Positions 11,200 through 21,380 of a stretch of DNA of 64,000 bases are shown here, in pieces. The stretch is from the NCBI RefSeq assembly GCF_047511655.1, contig NC_133401.1, positions 14,106,001 to 14,170,000 on the forward strand. The letters run 5' to 3'. This stretch comes from Castor canadensis (lineage: Eukaryota > Chordata > Mammalia > Rodentia > Castoridae). Each line of letters begins with the position of its first letter. Position 1 is the first letter of the stretch. The translations under genes and the position numbers were made by a program. The notes beneath the pieces are model-generated. The model saw only the letters and a program-made list of their open reading frames with translations, was not told the origin of the DNA and did not search any database.

Positions 11200-11340
11200 C
11201 CTTACAGATCATCACCTACTCAAAGATGCCCAACCTTACAAAAGGTAAATCCATCCACTGCCCCCCTTACACCTCTCTGTGGGCGCCTAGCACTGGAGGA
11301 CACTTCTGAGAAAGCAGCCAGATCCAGGTCACACTCAAAC
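11200..11340 (+). other. Site where the A2 exon is missing in psi1
   Basis: In unit 3 the sequence here continues through about 500 bases with an A2 exon (43701-43974). In unit 1, the sequence left of it (to about 11280) and right of it (from about 11335, tgatcctcagttta) are joined by unrelated bases. Unit 1 therefore lost A2, or unit 3 gained it; units 2 and 3 both have it, so loss is simpler. Confidence 0.6.
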
Positions 11341-12050
11341 CCCTGATCCTCAGTTTACTCATCTGTAAAACGATAACACAAGCCTGGATCTTAAAGTTGT
11401 CATGAGGACATTTATTAGATCTATGGCATTAAAGTCCTCATCACAGGGCCTGCAGGGTCACGGCTCAGGCAATGCAATCGCTGGTAACACTTCCATGAAC
11501 TTGGTTGTTAGCTGGTGAGTCAGGCAGACTTGGGTGAGCATGTTGCTGTATCACTGACCTGTTCTGTGACCTTCATGGGTTATTTAAGCACAATGATCCT
11601 AAATCTGCAGAATGGAGTGACATCTGCTGCCCCTCACGGGGACAGAAGGATGAGGTGAGATGTAGGAAAAGTGACTTCCTCCACACAGAGGGCCCTGAGA
11701 GCAGGCAGTCACCACCATTATCACTAATGAGCCTTTGCTGACTGGTCAGGACCTGCCCTCTAAGACAGTCATTGGAGGGACAAGAGGAAGCAGAGGAAGA
11801 GGCACTAACAGGAACATGACAGAGCCTGGCACAGCCTGCAGGTGGGGAAATATGAGAGTTAGAGCAAGTCAGGGTTTCAACAAAGGAAATGAAACAACTG
11901 CTGGCAGAGGCAGACTCAGAGGACGTGGAGATGACAACACAACAAACCACTTTCACACCTCCAGTGTCATTGTTTCTGGTCCCCTCCCTGCAAGGCCCCT
12001 TGTTATTTCCCTGGAACACAGTTCTTCTCTTTCTCTTCTCCTTTTAGCAG

Positions 12051-12168
12051 AAGGAAACCACCCAGGCCTCTGTGTGGGGGTCATTGCAGGCATCATGACA
12101 AGAGTCCTAGTCAGTGTGGTTCTTGTGGCCACATTGGCCCATTTCCTGCTCCTCAGAAGGACTGGCAG
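12051..12168 (+). CDS. psi1 transmembrane exon, intact
   Basis: 118 bases between ttttagcag and ggcag|gtactg, open in the expected phase: GNHPGLCVGVIAGIM, then a hydrophobic run (VLVSVVLVATLAHFLLL) and basic RRTGR, a stop-transfer signal. The length equals the CEACAM1/3 TM exon. An Arg (MTRVLV) lies at the outer side of the helix where related proteins have a small residue. Cys or charged partners for an adaptor are not evident. Confidence 0.85.
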
Positions 12169-13098
12169 GTACTGAGGCTTCTCTCCACGTGATCCCACCC
12201 TAGGCTGACTAGGCAGGAGGGAGACCCCATTCTTGAGTCCCCCAACCTCCCATGGATGCTTGTCCCTGTTCTTCTCGCTCCTCCTTAACCAGCTGCTGAC
12301 CCTGGGCTGCTTCCTCAACTGCTTCCTCCTCTGTAAATGGCACAACTAGGAACCCAGGTGAGATTTGTCCTAGTCTCTCACACAGCAAGCCTGAAGTGCT
12401 ACCTGAGGAGTCCATGCTCAATCAGCAAACATCTCTTCCCTTTGTATTCATCCACCTCCCAGGGAGGGGTCACATCTTAGGTCTGAGGGGTGGTCTTGGC
12501 TAAGGTCACACAGTTAGAGTGGAAGAACCTGGACAGGCTGGGTGGGGTCAGCACCCCACATTGCTGCTGTGCCACAACCCCTGATAGGTGAGATGGGACT
12601 GCCAGGGCCCAGCTAGGACAGTGGGTCCTGAATGTCCTGTCTCCTGCCAAGGCAGATGGAAGAGAAGACAAAGCCACTGACACATTTCAGCAACTCCTGA
12701 CTTAAGCAGTACAGGGACAATCGCAATGCATGCAGCTCCCCCAGGGTCCTGCCCACACAGCTGGCCCTGCTTTCCCTCCCCGGCCTGGACCCTTCCACTA
12801 AGTCAAACCCTCAAGTTGCCTCCTTTCCTGGGCCCTCAGGTCCTTTCCTGGGTCCTGTGTCAGTGTGTCCTGGGTCTGCATCTGCCTGAGGGACCTTCCC
12901 CTCTATTCCAAGATGGAAATGGATTCTGAAAGTCTTTGCTCAGTTCCCCTCTACTGGGTCCCCTGCTCTTACCACAGAAGTGATGGAGAGAGGAGGTGTC
13001 CACATAATCTTTGAAATGGGGTCCCCTCCTCATCCCATGTCTGCTCCCAAACCTCCAACCTCTCCCTGCTCCCTCATTAACAACCTGAGCTTTTCTAG

Positions 13099-13151
13099 GG
13101 CCAACCATCTACATGACTTCAGAGACCACAAGCTCCCAGCATCCACTCCAG
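13099..13151 (+). CDS. psi1 cytoplasmic exon 1 (53 bp), intact
   Basis: Exact 53-base CEACAM-type exon, ttttctag|ggcc to actccag|gtgagt. With the preceding AG it reads R-ANHLHDFRDHKLPASTP. Unit 3 has its equivalent at 46068-46120. Confidence 0.8.
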
Positions 13152-13479
13152 GTGAGTGCCCCTTGACCCCACGTGTGGCTGGAGCCCCCACACTTGTCTA
13201 TCCTGCCAGTCACCCCTCTGGGATCTGACCCTTTTCCTGGGGCTTCACAGAGCTTCTCAGAAAACACTAGGTGCAGTGGACCCCAAACTCCAGGTCAGCA
13301 CAGACACATGGGATCTAGTTATGGTCACCTCCTCAACCTCAGTGGTCATTTGGTCTTAAAATCTTGGCGATCGTCTCCCAGAAAATGCTCTGTGAAATCA
13401 GAGGACCTCCCGCAGTCCACCTTTAGGAAGGGCCCAGACTTCCTCACACCCTCTTGCTAACTCCTGTCTGTATCCCTAG

Positions 13480-13511
13480 GTCGAGGACCCTTGGACAGCT
13501 CCACTTCTTTG
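13480..13511 (+). CDS. psi1 cytoplasmic exon 2 (32 bp), intact
   Basis: 32 bases, ccctag|gtcg to ctttg|gtaagc, reading GRGPLDSSTSL. The GRGP...SS pattern is that of the CEACAM3 tail. The phase fits both neighbours. Confidence 0.75.
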
Positions 13512-14027
13512 GTAAGCCTTTACCCTCCCCTTTCAGAAACGGGGGGCACCAGCTGTGCAGGCTCAGGCCAGGATGCTGTCACCCCCACTGCAGTACAGGT
13601 CCACTTTCCCCCCATATCAGGACAGTGTTATCCCAGTCATGACCAGGAATGAGCGTTTATGCAGGGGCAGGACCACCCTTACCAATCCTGACCCAATCTG
13701 TGTCTCTCTGACAATCAGAGTGGACCCCTGGAGTCCTGCAGATGCACAGTGGTTTCTAGGAGGATCAAGCAAGTATACTGGGACATGGAGTGTGCAGAGT
13801 GGGTGCAGCCACAACAGGATATGGAGTTTGGTGCATACTCCACCCCAGGAGGTACAGCTGTTCACTCCTGAGGGGAAATGGGGAAGTAGAATCAAGGATG
13901 TAAGCTCTGCCTGTCAGAGACCAGAACCTTCTAGGCTTTGCCTGGCATTTGCTCACTGAAACCTAAGCCTGGTTGGCCCTCCTTCCCAGTCCCCTGCCAT
14001 CTGTTCTCTCTTCTCCCTCTGCCGCAG

Positions 14028-14069
14028 GCCCCTCTTCCTGGACCAAGGGCAGCTGTTCCCATTTATGAG
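14028..14069 (+). CDS. psi1 cytoplasmic exon 3 (42 bp), first ITAM tyrosine
   Basis: 42 bases, ccgcag|gccc to tatgag|gtaagt, reading APLPGPRAAVPIYE. It holds the first tyrosine of the CEACAM3-type ITAM (YE|ELL). Confidence 0.8.
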
Positions 14070-14339
14070 GTAAGTGTGGGAGACAAGGCTCTGGTGACAC
14101 TGGCCCGAAAGCATTCAGATCTGCTCCCACCCCACACCTGGCTGAGCTTTGAGATTCAAGAATCAGCAGTAAAAAGGGGATGAGGAGGTGGTGAGCAGAG
14201 GATGAGGGACCTTGGGACTGGAGCCCTGAGCTCAGTCCAGCCAGGGCAGAGAGCAGCTTGGGATGGACAAGGCCTGGGAGACTTGGACCCTTCTCTGAGA
14301 AGGACACAGGGCTCAGTGACCTCTTCATTCATTTTACAG

Positions 14340-14393
14340 GAATTACTAAAACATGACATGAATGTTTATGGCCAGACCACAAAGCACACGTGA
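14340..14393 (+). CDS. psi1 last exon, degenerate second ITAM half
   Basis: The exon follows ttttacag and reads ELLKHDMNVYGQTTKHT, then TGA at 14391-14393. The first half YEELL is a perfect YxxL. The second tyrosine is followed by GQT, which is not YxxL/I/M, and the protein stops a few residues earlier than unit 3. Signalling through Syk-type kinases, known for CEACAM3, would be impaired. Homology with the primate CEACAM3 tail is clear. Confidence 0.8.
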   Translation, partial: ELLKHDMNVYGQTTKHT

Positions 14394-16440
14394 CTTCTTA
14401 GTTTCCTCTAGAAACTTCTGCTTATGGGTCAGGGAGAGTCTCTCTAAACCTTCAGATTCTGGCTTGTGGGCCAGAGATGGGCTCTGAGCCCTGACTTGGG
14501 GAGGGAGCCCTATCCTGGGTTTCTAGAGATCCAAACAGGCTGACTGGGGCTCTGGACAGGACAGATCAATCTTCCCTGTCTGACATAAACAGGGGAGATT
14601 CCAGGGAAAGTGAATGGAGCACACTAGTTGTCACCTGGAAAGCTGATGAAATAGAGTCCCTTTCCTTCACTGGCTCCTTTTGTTCTTATGGGAGCTTCTC
14701 TGAGCCGAAATTCACATGAAATTGTGAATCTCTCCTGGGGATTACCCTTAACAAGGGGGAATATTTGCATGTTGTTACCACAAGCTCTGTATTCCTATGA
14801 TACAGAAGAGGTAGAAGCCAGGGTTAAAGCCGGGGTCCCTGCACAGGGAGGGGTGAGATTCCCAAGAGCCCTGTAACCAGCAGAGTGCTCAGGGGTCCCC
14901 ACCATCCAAAGACTCAGAGTGGCCTGTCATGGCCACTGTGTGTCTCCTCTGCCCAAAAGGCAAATCTCCAGGACATCTTCATCTGTGTGGGGACACAGAG
15001 AGTGGTCGGCAGAGTAACCAGCATGGGACAGACCCAGGCTCAGATCCCCAACAATGTCTTCCAGACACTGCCTGGAATCTTGGCCCTGTACTCCCCATCT
15101 TTTTCCACTTTTTGCTTGACTGGGCCTCACTGGGCCCAGTCTCTTCTCCACACTTAAGCACCCAGGGCAGAGCTCACTGGGTGACTTTTCCAGGCTCCAT
15201 GGTGGTGGTACAATGTGTCTCTTCTTGACCTGGCCACAGGATGTCCACCTGCAGTCTCCTCCACACACCTGGGCCTCTGCTCCAAGTCCTTCTCTGATGG
15301 CTTCACATCTCCTCACTTGGATCAAGCACCACATCCCACAGACAGCTCTCCCTGCACTAGAGCTCTGAGGATGTTCTGTTAATGCCTGAGTGTGGTTGTC
15401 CTGGGATGAAAAGCAGGAAAACAACCCCAGGGTTTTATGCAGTGATCTGGTCACCGTTACTCCTTATTCTACATGCACAGAGTCTAGCTTAGGCCAGGAG
15501 ACTCCTCCTTCCTTCTTTGCCTATTGAAGCTGTGATAAATTGCCTCAAGCACGATGGCATTAAAACAACAACAACAACAGAAATTAACATGTCCACTTGG
15601 CTATGTTTATCTGGTGGCCAGCAGACAGCCTGTTTCCTCACAGACGAGCAGCTGCCTGGTTTCTGGGGCTGTGAATCCTTCTTTTACTTTGAAGCCAACA
15701 GTATGGCGTCTTGGAGCCCCTCTCTGCTCTGAACCCTTCTCACACCTCCTGCTCCTCCTCAACTCTCCTGCCTCCTCTCTCATTGTAAGAAAAGGACCTT
15801 GTGATCACTCACATCTCATCAGCTGCATAAATCACAGAACCTGCCAGTTTTGTGATCCTTCTGTAATCTATAGAGTGCCTTTTCCATGTCACATATTCTA
15901 AGGCTCTGAGGATGAGGTTGTGGACATCCTTAAAGGAACTTGTTCTGTGTACTGCCCTTCCCAAGGCCATTTTGTCATCTTTTCACTGAGTCGCCCTTCT
16001 TGGTATCATCCCTACAGTGACGTCCACTGCACCTTCCAGCTCCTCTGAGGAATGCAGGAGCACATGGCACTCCTTGGCTTCTTGGTGGTGTTCAGCTGTT
16101 AGGCACTAAAGAACAGAAAAGTCACTGTTTACCTTCCCTTCCTGATCATCAGCACCATGGACAGTGTCTCGGGACCACTGGTTCCCAGGCTCTGCAGCAA
16201 GGAGGAGACAGTGGAAGGCAGTGAGAGAGAGGTGTGGGAAAGAGGGAGTGAGGGCAGTTTTGCAGATTGATTCTCCACTAATTTCTGTTTTATGAGTCCT
16301 CTGCAGATTGAGGGACCTTAGGGTCATTGCATGTTTACCACCTCTTGTGCTTGTCACATGACTGCACCCCTGAGTGTGGCACTGGGGAGACTGAGAGCAA
16401 GCTCTAACTCACAGTGAGTGTTTCTGTTCCTGAGAGTAAG
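14394..16440 (+). other. 3' flank of psi1, duplicated in unit 3
   Basis: The stretch has no recognisable gene. It is colinear with about 47357-50660 of unit 3 (e.g. gtgtctcctctgcccaaaag against gtgtctcctccgcccagaag), except for a 1.2-kb insertion in unit 3. The AATAAA present in unit 3 (47622) is changed to gaaata here (near 14650). Confidence 0.7.
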
Positions 16441-16505
16441 GGATGGGTGTGTGGCTCAGTGGCAGAGCTTTTGCCTACCATAGGCAACTCCCTGTTTGAT
16501 TATCA
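16441..16505 (+). mobile_element. ID-like SINE shared with unit 3
   Basis: Reads gtgtggctcagtggcagagc and recurs at 50662-50727 in the same flank, so it inserted before units 1 and 3 separated. Confidence 0.7.
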
Positions 16506-16613
16506 GGAGGACCATATCAGTCAATCAATCAGTCCCTTGAGATTCAGGACAATATTTTCCCCTAAAAATGTAGGAATCTTTTCATGATTAATTTCTTGCC
16601 TCAGTGCCTGACC

Positions 16614-16762
16614 TTTTTTTTTCTTTTTCTTTTTCTTTTTGTGATGGGATTTTTCAAGATAGAGCTCATGAACTATTTGCCCAGCCTGGCTTCAAACCAC
16701 AGTCCTCCTGATCTCTGCCTCCTGCATAGCTAGTATTACAGGCATGAGCCACGGGCATCTGA
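16614..16762 (-). mobile_element. Composite SINE (B1-like part)
   Basis: The target-site duplication ctcagtgcctgacc is perfect at 16600-16613 and 16763-16776, and there is a (TTTTTC)n stretch at the tail. The element is absent from the matching place in unit 3 (near 50820), so it inserted after the duplication. Confidence 0.85.
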
Positions 16763-16829
16763 CTCAGTGCCTGACCTTTTTTTAATGACCACATCACCCA
16801 ACTTGAAGGCACTCTGAGTCCTCCCCTCC

Positions 16830-17615
16830 CCAAGCCTCTGATGGAGACAGACACAAACACATCTCTTCTCACCATCCAGCCCTCCAAGGTCAACCCCAGG
16901 CCAAGTTCTTCCCCAGCCCCGCTGCAACAGGATGACCTCCTTGATGTTCTTTCTCCAGAAAGGCAGGTTCCAGCCTCTGTTTCAGTAGCCTGTGCTCCCT
17001 GCCCAGTAGCTCAAACTTACCCTTCTGCCTGCCTCAAAGTCAAATACTGAAGCCACCCGCTCCCTCAGGTGCTAATGACTCCCCACCCTCTGTACCTTAT
17101 CCTGTCCTAGTCAGTTGCCAACTGGTCCCAAGATTCCCCTGAGCATCTGCAGGGATGGTGCTCACAGAGGTGATGACTCACGGCCATGGCCAGATTTAAA
17201 GGGAATGAAAAGAAACTTGGGGTGGAATAAACAAGCAGCAGATCATGTTCAGCCTCCTTCTTCACTGCTCAAGTGGACTGTGCATGGCTATCAGACAAGG
17301 AGATGAAAAGAAACCTCACGATGTCCAGTGAACATTTCCTTCTCATCGCCTCTTTTACCTGTGGGCAACACCGGACCCACACGGCTACCCAGATGTAAGG
17401 CTCCACCATCTGGGCATGGGTAGGTGAGCAAACCTCAAACACCATCACTTGTAATTCACAAACACTCCACCCTCTGCAATGACGGTGTCCATTGCCACCA
17501 AATGTGGGTGCGCCACTCTCCCTCACAGTCAGGGAAGTGGAAATGCATCCCTCATGCCTTTGTCTCAGAAGGTGAAAATAAACAAAAATAAATGTTACCA
17601 TAACTCAGAAGGTGG
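16830..17615 (+). repeat. Upstream duplication module, copy 2 (before psi2)
   Basis: Colinear with 1965-2780 and 51530-52280. The part matching 2770-3210 is missing here, so the module joins the psi2 5' region directly. Confidence 0.8.
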
Positions 17616-17909
17616 AAGAGCTCCCTGGTGGAAGCCTTCCTTCTCATGGTGTGGTCTGGGAACTGAAACCTAACCCAAAGAAAGGAACAGGGACAGAATC
17701 AGGACTGAGAGGGGAGGGGACAGACAAGTATACTGGACACAGACTCCACCCCAGCCCATGTGACACTGGGAAGAGCTCTTGCCCTGGTGGAGGCTCAGCT
17801 CAGAGCGAGGAAGGACAACAGAGTGACTCCCAGAGCAGCCCTGCTTAGGAGAGGATCTGGAGCTGAAGCTCTGCTCCACAGAGAGAGGACAGAGCAGGCA
17901 GCAGACACC

Positions 17910-17973
17910 ATGGAGACCCCCTCAGCTCCTCCCAGCAGAATGGGCGACACCTGGCAGGGGGTCCTGCTCTCAG
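17910..17973 (+). CDS. psi2 exon 1: leader, intact
   Basis: caccATGG start context, 64 bases, ending ctctcag|gtaagg: METPSAPPSRMGDTWQGVLLS. This METPSAP opening is typical of CEACAM and PSG leaders, and the 5' UTR gagaggacagagcaggcag is conserved. The exon alone is sound but has no usable exon 2. Confidence 0.8.
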
Positions 17974-18757
17974 GTAAGGGGACGATTCCTTGTGTGTGAG
18001 CAGGAGGAGGGGAGCACAGAGACTAGATGGGGTCTCCTGGGAAGATAAGATCCTGAGAGGGAACATAGGGCTCTGTTTGGAGCCTGAGAGGAGAGGACAC
18101 AAAGAGTGACACAGGCTCAGGCACAGGAAACTCTTAGTGAACAGGAATTAGAAAGGAGGGGAAGAAAAGCCTTTCCAAGTTGACCATCACTGGCCACTGT
18201 AATTTTAAAATTAATGTGAACAAGTATGTCAACTGTGTCTCACCAAAAAATATACAATCGATACATTAAATACGTCCTTAGTTACCACTTAGTTACCACC
18301 TTCAAAACTGACATACCGCTGTTCCTGAGGCCCTGGGAACGCTAGCTCCTCACCCACAGGAACCTGAGCCTGCTCCAGGCACTGGGTTACAACAAAGATC
18401 AGAGCAGGCCCTGTCCTCACACAGCTCTCCTTCTAGTGGCAGGAGCACAGCACAGCAAGGACATCCAGAAGGTGAGGTCAGGGAGAGACAAGAGCCACAG
18501 GGACAGAGCAGGGAGAGGTGAGAAAGTGAAGACCCAGGGCCTCCAAAAGAGGGGGTCAAGGAAGGCGTCTCCCCAGGGTGCCCTAAGTGTGAACAAGGAT
18601 GTGAATGCAGTGAGGGGTGAGCCATGCAGACACTGGGAAAGAGTGCGCCACACAGAGGAAGTGACGAGTTCAGGGGCAGTGAAGGAATGAGGTCAGCAGA
18701 GATCATGCTGCTGACCTCAACTCAACAGGAGACACCAACATGCGTGCACACACACAT

Positions 18758-18760
<3 letters not shown>

Positions 18761-18791
<31 letters not shown>
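18761..18791 (+). repeat. (CA)n microsatellite
   Basis: Counterpart of the repeat at 4797-4831, at the same distance from the N exon. Confidence 0.85.
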
Positions 18792-18793
<2 letters not shown>

Positions 18794-18876
18794 CAAGGCT
18801 GAGGGTTGCAGACACGTCCTCAGGATCCAGGGTCCAAATTTCCATCCAACACAACATTGAAAAATTCTCTCTCCTC

Positions 18877-19218
18877 TGGAACCTGCCCAACACTACCCAC
18901 TCACCATTGAATCGGTGCTAGTCAATGCTGCTGAAGGCAGTGACGTTCTTCTACGTGTGCACAATCTGTCAGAGAACCTTTATGGCTATCGTTGGTTCAA
19001 AGGCAAAGAGGCAGTTGAATCTCTTAGAATTGCAGCACTTGTAATAACCATTCAAAAAAGAAAACCAGGCCCTGCATACAGCAGTAAAGAGACAATATGT
19101 CCCAATGGATTCCTATGGCTCTAGAATGTCATCCAGAACAACACAGGATTCTAAAGCCTTGCAATCATAACCAGACATCTTCAGGCTAAAGAAGCATCTG
19201 TGCAGCTCCTTGTGTATG
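18877..19218 (+). pseudogene. psi2 N exon, splice acceptor deleted
   Basis: Relative to units 1 and 3, about 25 bases covering the acceptor AG and the end of the signal peptide are gone (ctctctcctc joined to tggaacctg). A one-base loss follows near 18900. From 18915 the frame is open (VNAAEGSDVLLRVHNLSENL, then YRWFKGKEA), then a CAG-to-TAG stop lies at 19122-19124 (LWL*). The donor is GC (tgtatg|gcaagt), like unit 1. Confidence 0.85.
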
Positions 19219-19358
19219 GCAAGTGATTCTCTGTGACCTCTGAGTGCTGGATGGGGTTAATTCCACTTCACATGCACAAGTCTGCCAGGCCTGGACTGTG
19301 CCTATTTCCCCTCCCCATGCATTATGTCCCCTGGTTGGGATTTGAACATTGAGTCCAG

Positions 19359-19867
19359 TGTTAGAAATGCCGTTCACAAACAGTGATCAAAGTAACACTT
19401 GGGAGTCGCTCAGCAAGGCAAAAAGAAAAGTTTTACTTCTGCAGAAGGGTACAGCTACAGACCACAGTCCGATAGAACACACCTGGGTGGGGAGTTCACC
19501 CAGATCATATTCCTGAGCACAACTCCTCCCAAGGACTGGTCCACACTTGGGCTCACAACACACTGCGGCTAGCTATTATTTGGGGGTAAGGGAAAGGTTT
19601 TCCAACGTACTGACATTTTTATAGGTCAGTGAGAAAGTGATTTCTCGAGGTCCCCTGAAGATAGGGGACAGAGACTGACATTTTACTCATCAAGAAGTTT
19701 GAGAGTAGGGCATCTGGCAGTAAACAGCCTTTTGACTGCAAGAACCTTGCTGGGTCAAGCAAGGTTTCACAAAGCACAGGAAAGTTGGCTGGCATCCACA
19801 CATTAACTCCTTTGACAGAAAAGACCTAACTTTATTTGATTCTCACAATTCCAGCCTTTTATTTACA
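19359..19867 (-). mobile_element. LTR (3' LTR of a minus-strand element)
   Basis: Starts tgttagaa and ends tttaca on the + strand, giving TG...CA ends on both readings. On the minus strand it carries a TATA box (cctataaaaatg) near 19620, which sets the orientation. Its partner at 23717-24237 is highly similar. Confidence 0.75.
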
Positions 19868-20948
19868 GTTCTTTTCTTCAAACTTAGCTAGTATCAATTG
19901 ACTTCTGGTCAAGCCCAACCATCTACTTGCCCCCATCCTTATCAGACTGGACATTCCAAGAGTGCCTCATTAGTCCATTCTGTTCTTGAGTCTTGTCACC
20001 TATATTTTATGACTATTGCTCATTATTTTGGTGAGACCCCCCCCTTTTGTTTTTTGGGAAATTTCATTGTGCCTCAGCACCTGTGTGCGAAGCTGGTTTT
20101 TTCATGTCTCCCTAAATGTTTTGTTTTTAAGTGTCTTTTGTCTCCTTAATCTATAACAAAGTTACTTTTGTTATTTATCCCTTTACATTTACATCTCTAG
20201 AGATATTTTTGTTATTTTTGTTTATATTTGTCCCCTTATATTCCCTCCTCCTCAGAGGTAACCCTGACTTCTATCAGGAAAAGGGATGCTGTCTCAAGGG
20301 GTCCTGGAACAGTCAGCCAGGGTCTCTTCCAAGAAGTCGAAGGGGGTCTCTCAAAGTCCATGGTACCAGGAGGAGGTTTCCCTCATGTGTGGCTTTGTCT
20401 CCATCACCATCTGGAGCTTGATTGTCTCCAACCTTGAAGAAACAAACTTGATAAGCAGATTAAGAGACCAAGGGGCAAGTAGAGGGAGGAATCAGGTTAG
20501 AGACAGTAGTCAAGATTTAATTTTTTTTATACTTGTAGCAGGACATGTTGGCTATAGTACATTTTTTCAATGTCTGGACCTGTGGTTTTTCTTGTACTGA
20601 GTAGAATTACCATGGCAACAATACATTATCAGTATATGTCCAAGAAAAACCCATTGTTTAAAAAAAAAGTTTAAAACATCATCTTTAAGTATTAAAGGAC
20701 ATGTCTAGAGCCAGTAAAAATAGTCACTTTGTCTCTATTTAAGTAGAAGACCCTGGCTAAAAACATGAGTTTGTGTCTGGAAGGGCTTTAATGCCAGATA
20801 GCCACACATGCATAAAAACCACTTCCTCAATCCTCTCAGCTTTGGTTATTTTTGAAAGGTCTGGCTTCAGAGACTCCATTGGAACTTTGATGGCATTCCC
20901 CTCTTGTCTCCAAACTGCTTGCCTCTGAGCAGGCTCCTCTGAAGATCT

Positions 20949-21030
20949 GTCTCCCCTCCAAGTACTAACCAGGCCCAACCCTGCTTAGCTTCTGAGATAG
21001 GGTATATTCAGGGTGCTATGGCCATAGACC
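20949..21030 (-). pseudogene. 5S rRNA-like pseudogene fragment
   Basis: On the minus strand it reads gtctatggccatagcaccct, then agaagctaagcagggt and gggcctggttagtacttgga, the order and spacing of eukaryotic 5S rRNA from its 5' end through the internal promoter region (box A and the end of box C). About 10 bases are missing in the middle, and similarity stops after ggggagac. It lacks the 3' end of 5S, so it is not a working gene. Confidence 0.8.
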
Positions 21031-21259
21031 TGGATCTTTTTCAATAGGTCATTTTTGTCCCCATTGTGAAGATTTGTTTTTTTCCTGGATCTTTTTGTTT
21101 TTGGTCCACATGGAGGGGGAGGGGATAATAACAAGCAGATCAGGTGGGAGTCAGTACCAACTAGACCTTTTTGGCCAAATTTAAACAACAAAGAGGCTTC
21201 TAGATAAGGACAATACAAAACAAAATCCAACAAAAGCAGATGTCTAAAAGCTAACCTGG

Positions 21260-21380
21260 GGCTGGAGATGTGGCTCAGTTAGTAGAGTGCCTGATTTGTA
21301 AACACATAAGCCCTGAGTTCAAACCCCAGTCCTACCACAAAAATAAAAAATAAAGCAAAACAAATAGGTATGACTATGTT
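21260..21380 (+). mobile_element. ID-like SINE inside the LTR element
   Basis: tRNA-like head (ggctggagatgtggctcagt) and an A-rich tail. The perfect 16-base target-site duplication ctaaaagctaacctgg is at 21244-21259 and 21381-21396, so it is fairly recent. Confidence 0.9.

Larger units (their letters stand above)
3982..14393 (+). pseudogene. CEACAM unit 1 (psi1), CEACAM3/4-like receptor with ITAM-type tail
   Basis: Exons in order: leader 3982-4045, N 4933-5292, A 7851-8129, B 9091-9338, TM 12051-12168, and tail exons 13099-13151, 13480-13511, 14028-14069 and 14340-14393. Their lengths (64, 279, 118, 53, 32, 42) are those I recall for primate CEACAM exons. The tail matches the CEACAM3/CEACAM4 plan, a granulocyte receptor that signals through an ITAM-like motif. 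Lesions: the ATG is ACG, the N exon is frameshifted with a stop at 5076, the B exon has no acceptor AG and lacks about 8 bases, and the A2 exon is absent. The A exon joined to TM and tail is still in frame, so a short secreted-less or partial product cannot be excluded, but a normal receptor is not possible. Confidence 0.85.

Noticed and set aside
16600-16785. Possible exon near 16.7 kb with splice-like AG/GT
   Set aside because: The sequence is a SINE with a clear target-site duplication.
21260-21380. tRNA gene
   Set aside because: The tRNA-like head belongs to an ID-type SINE with an A-rich tail and target-site duplication.
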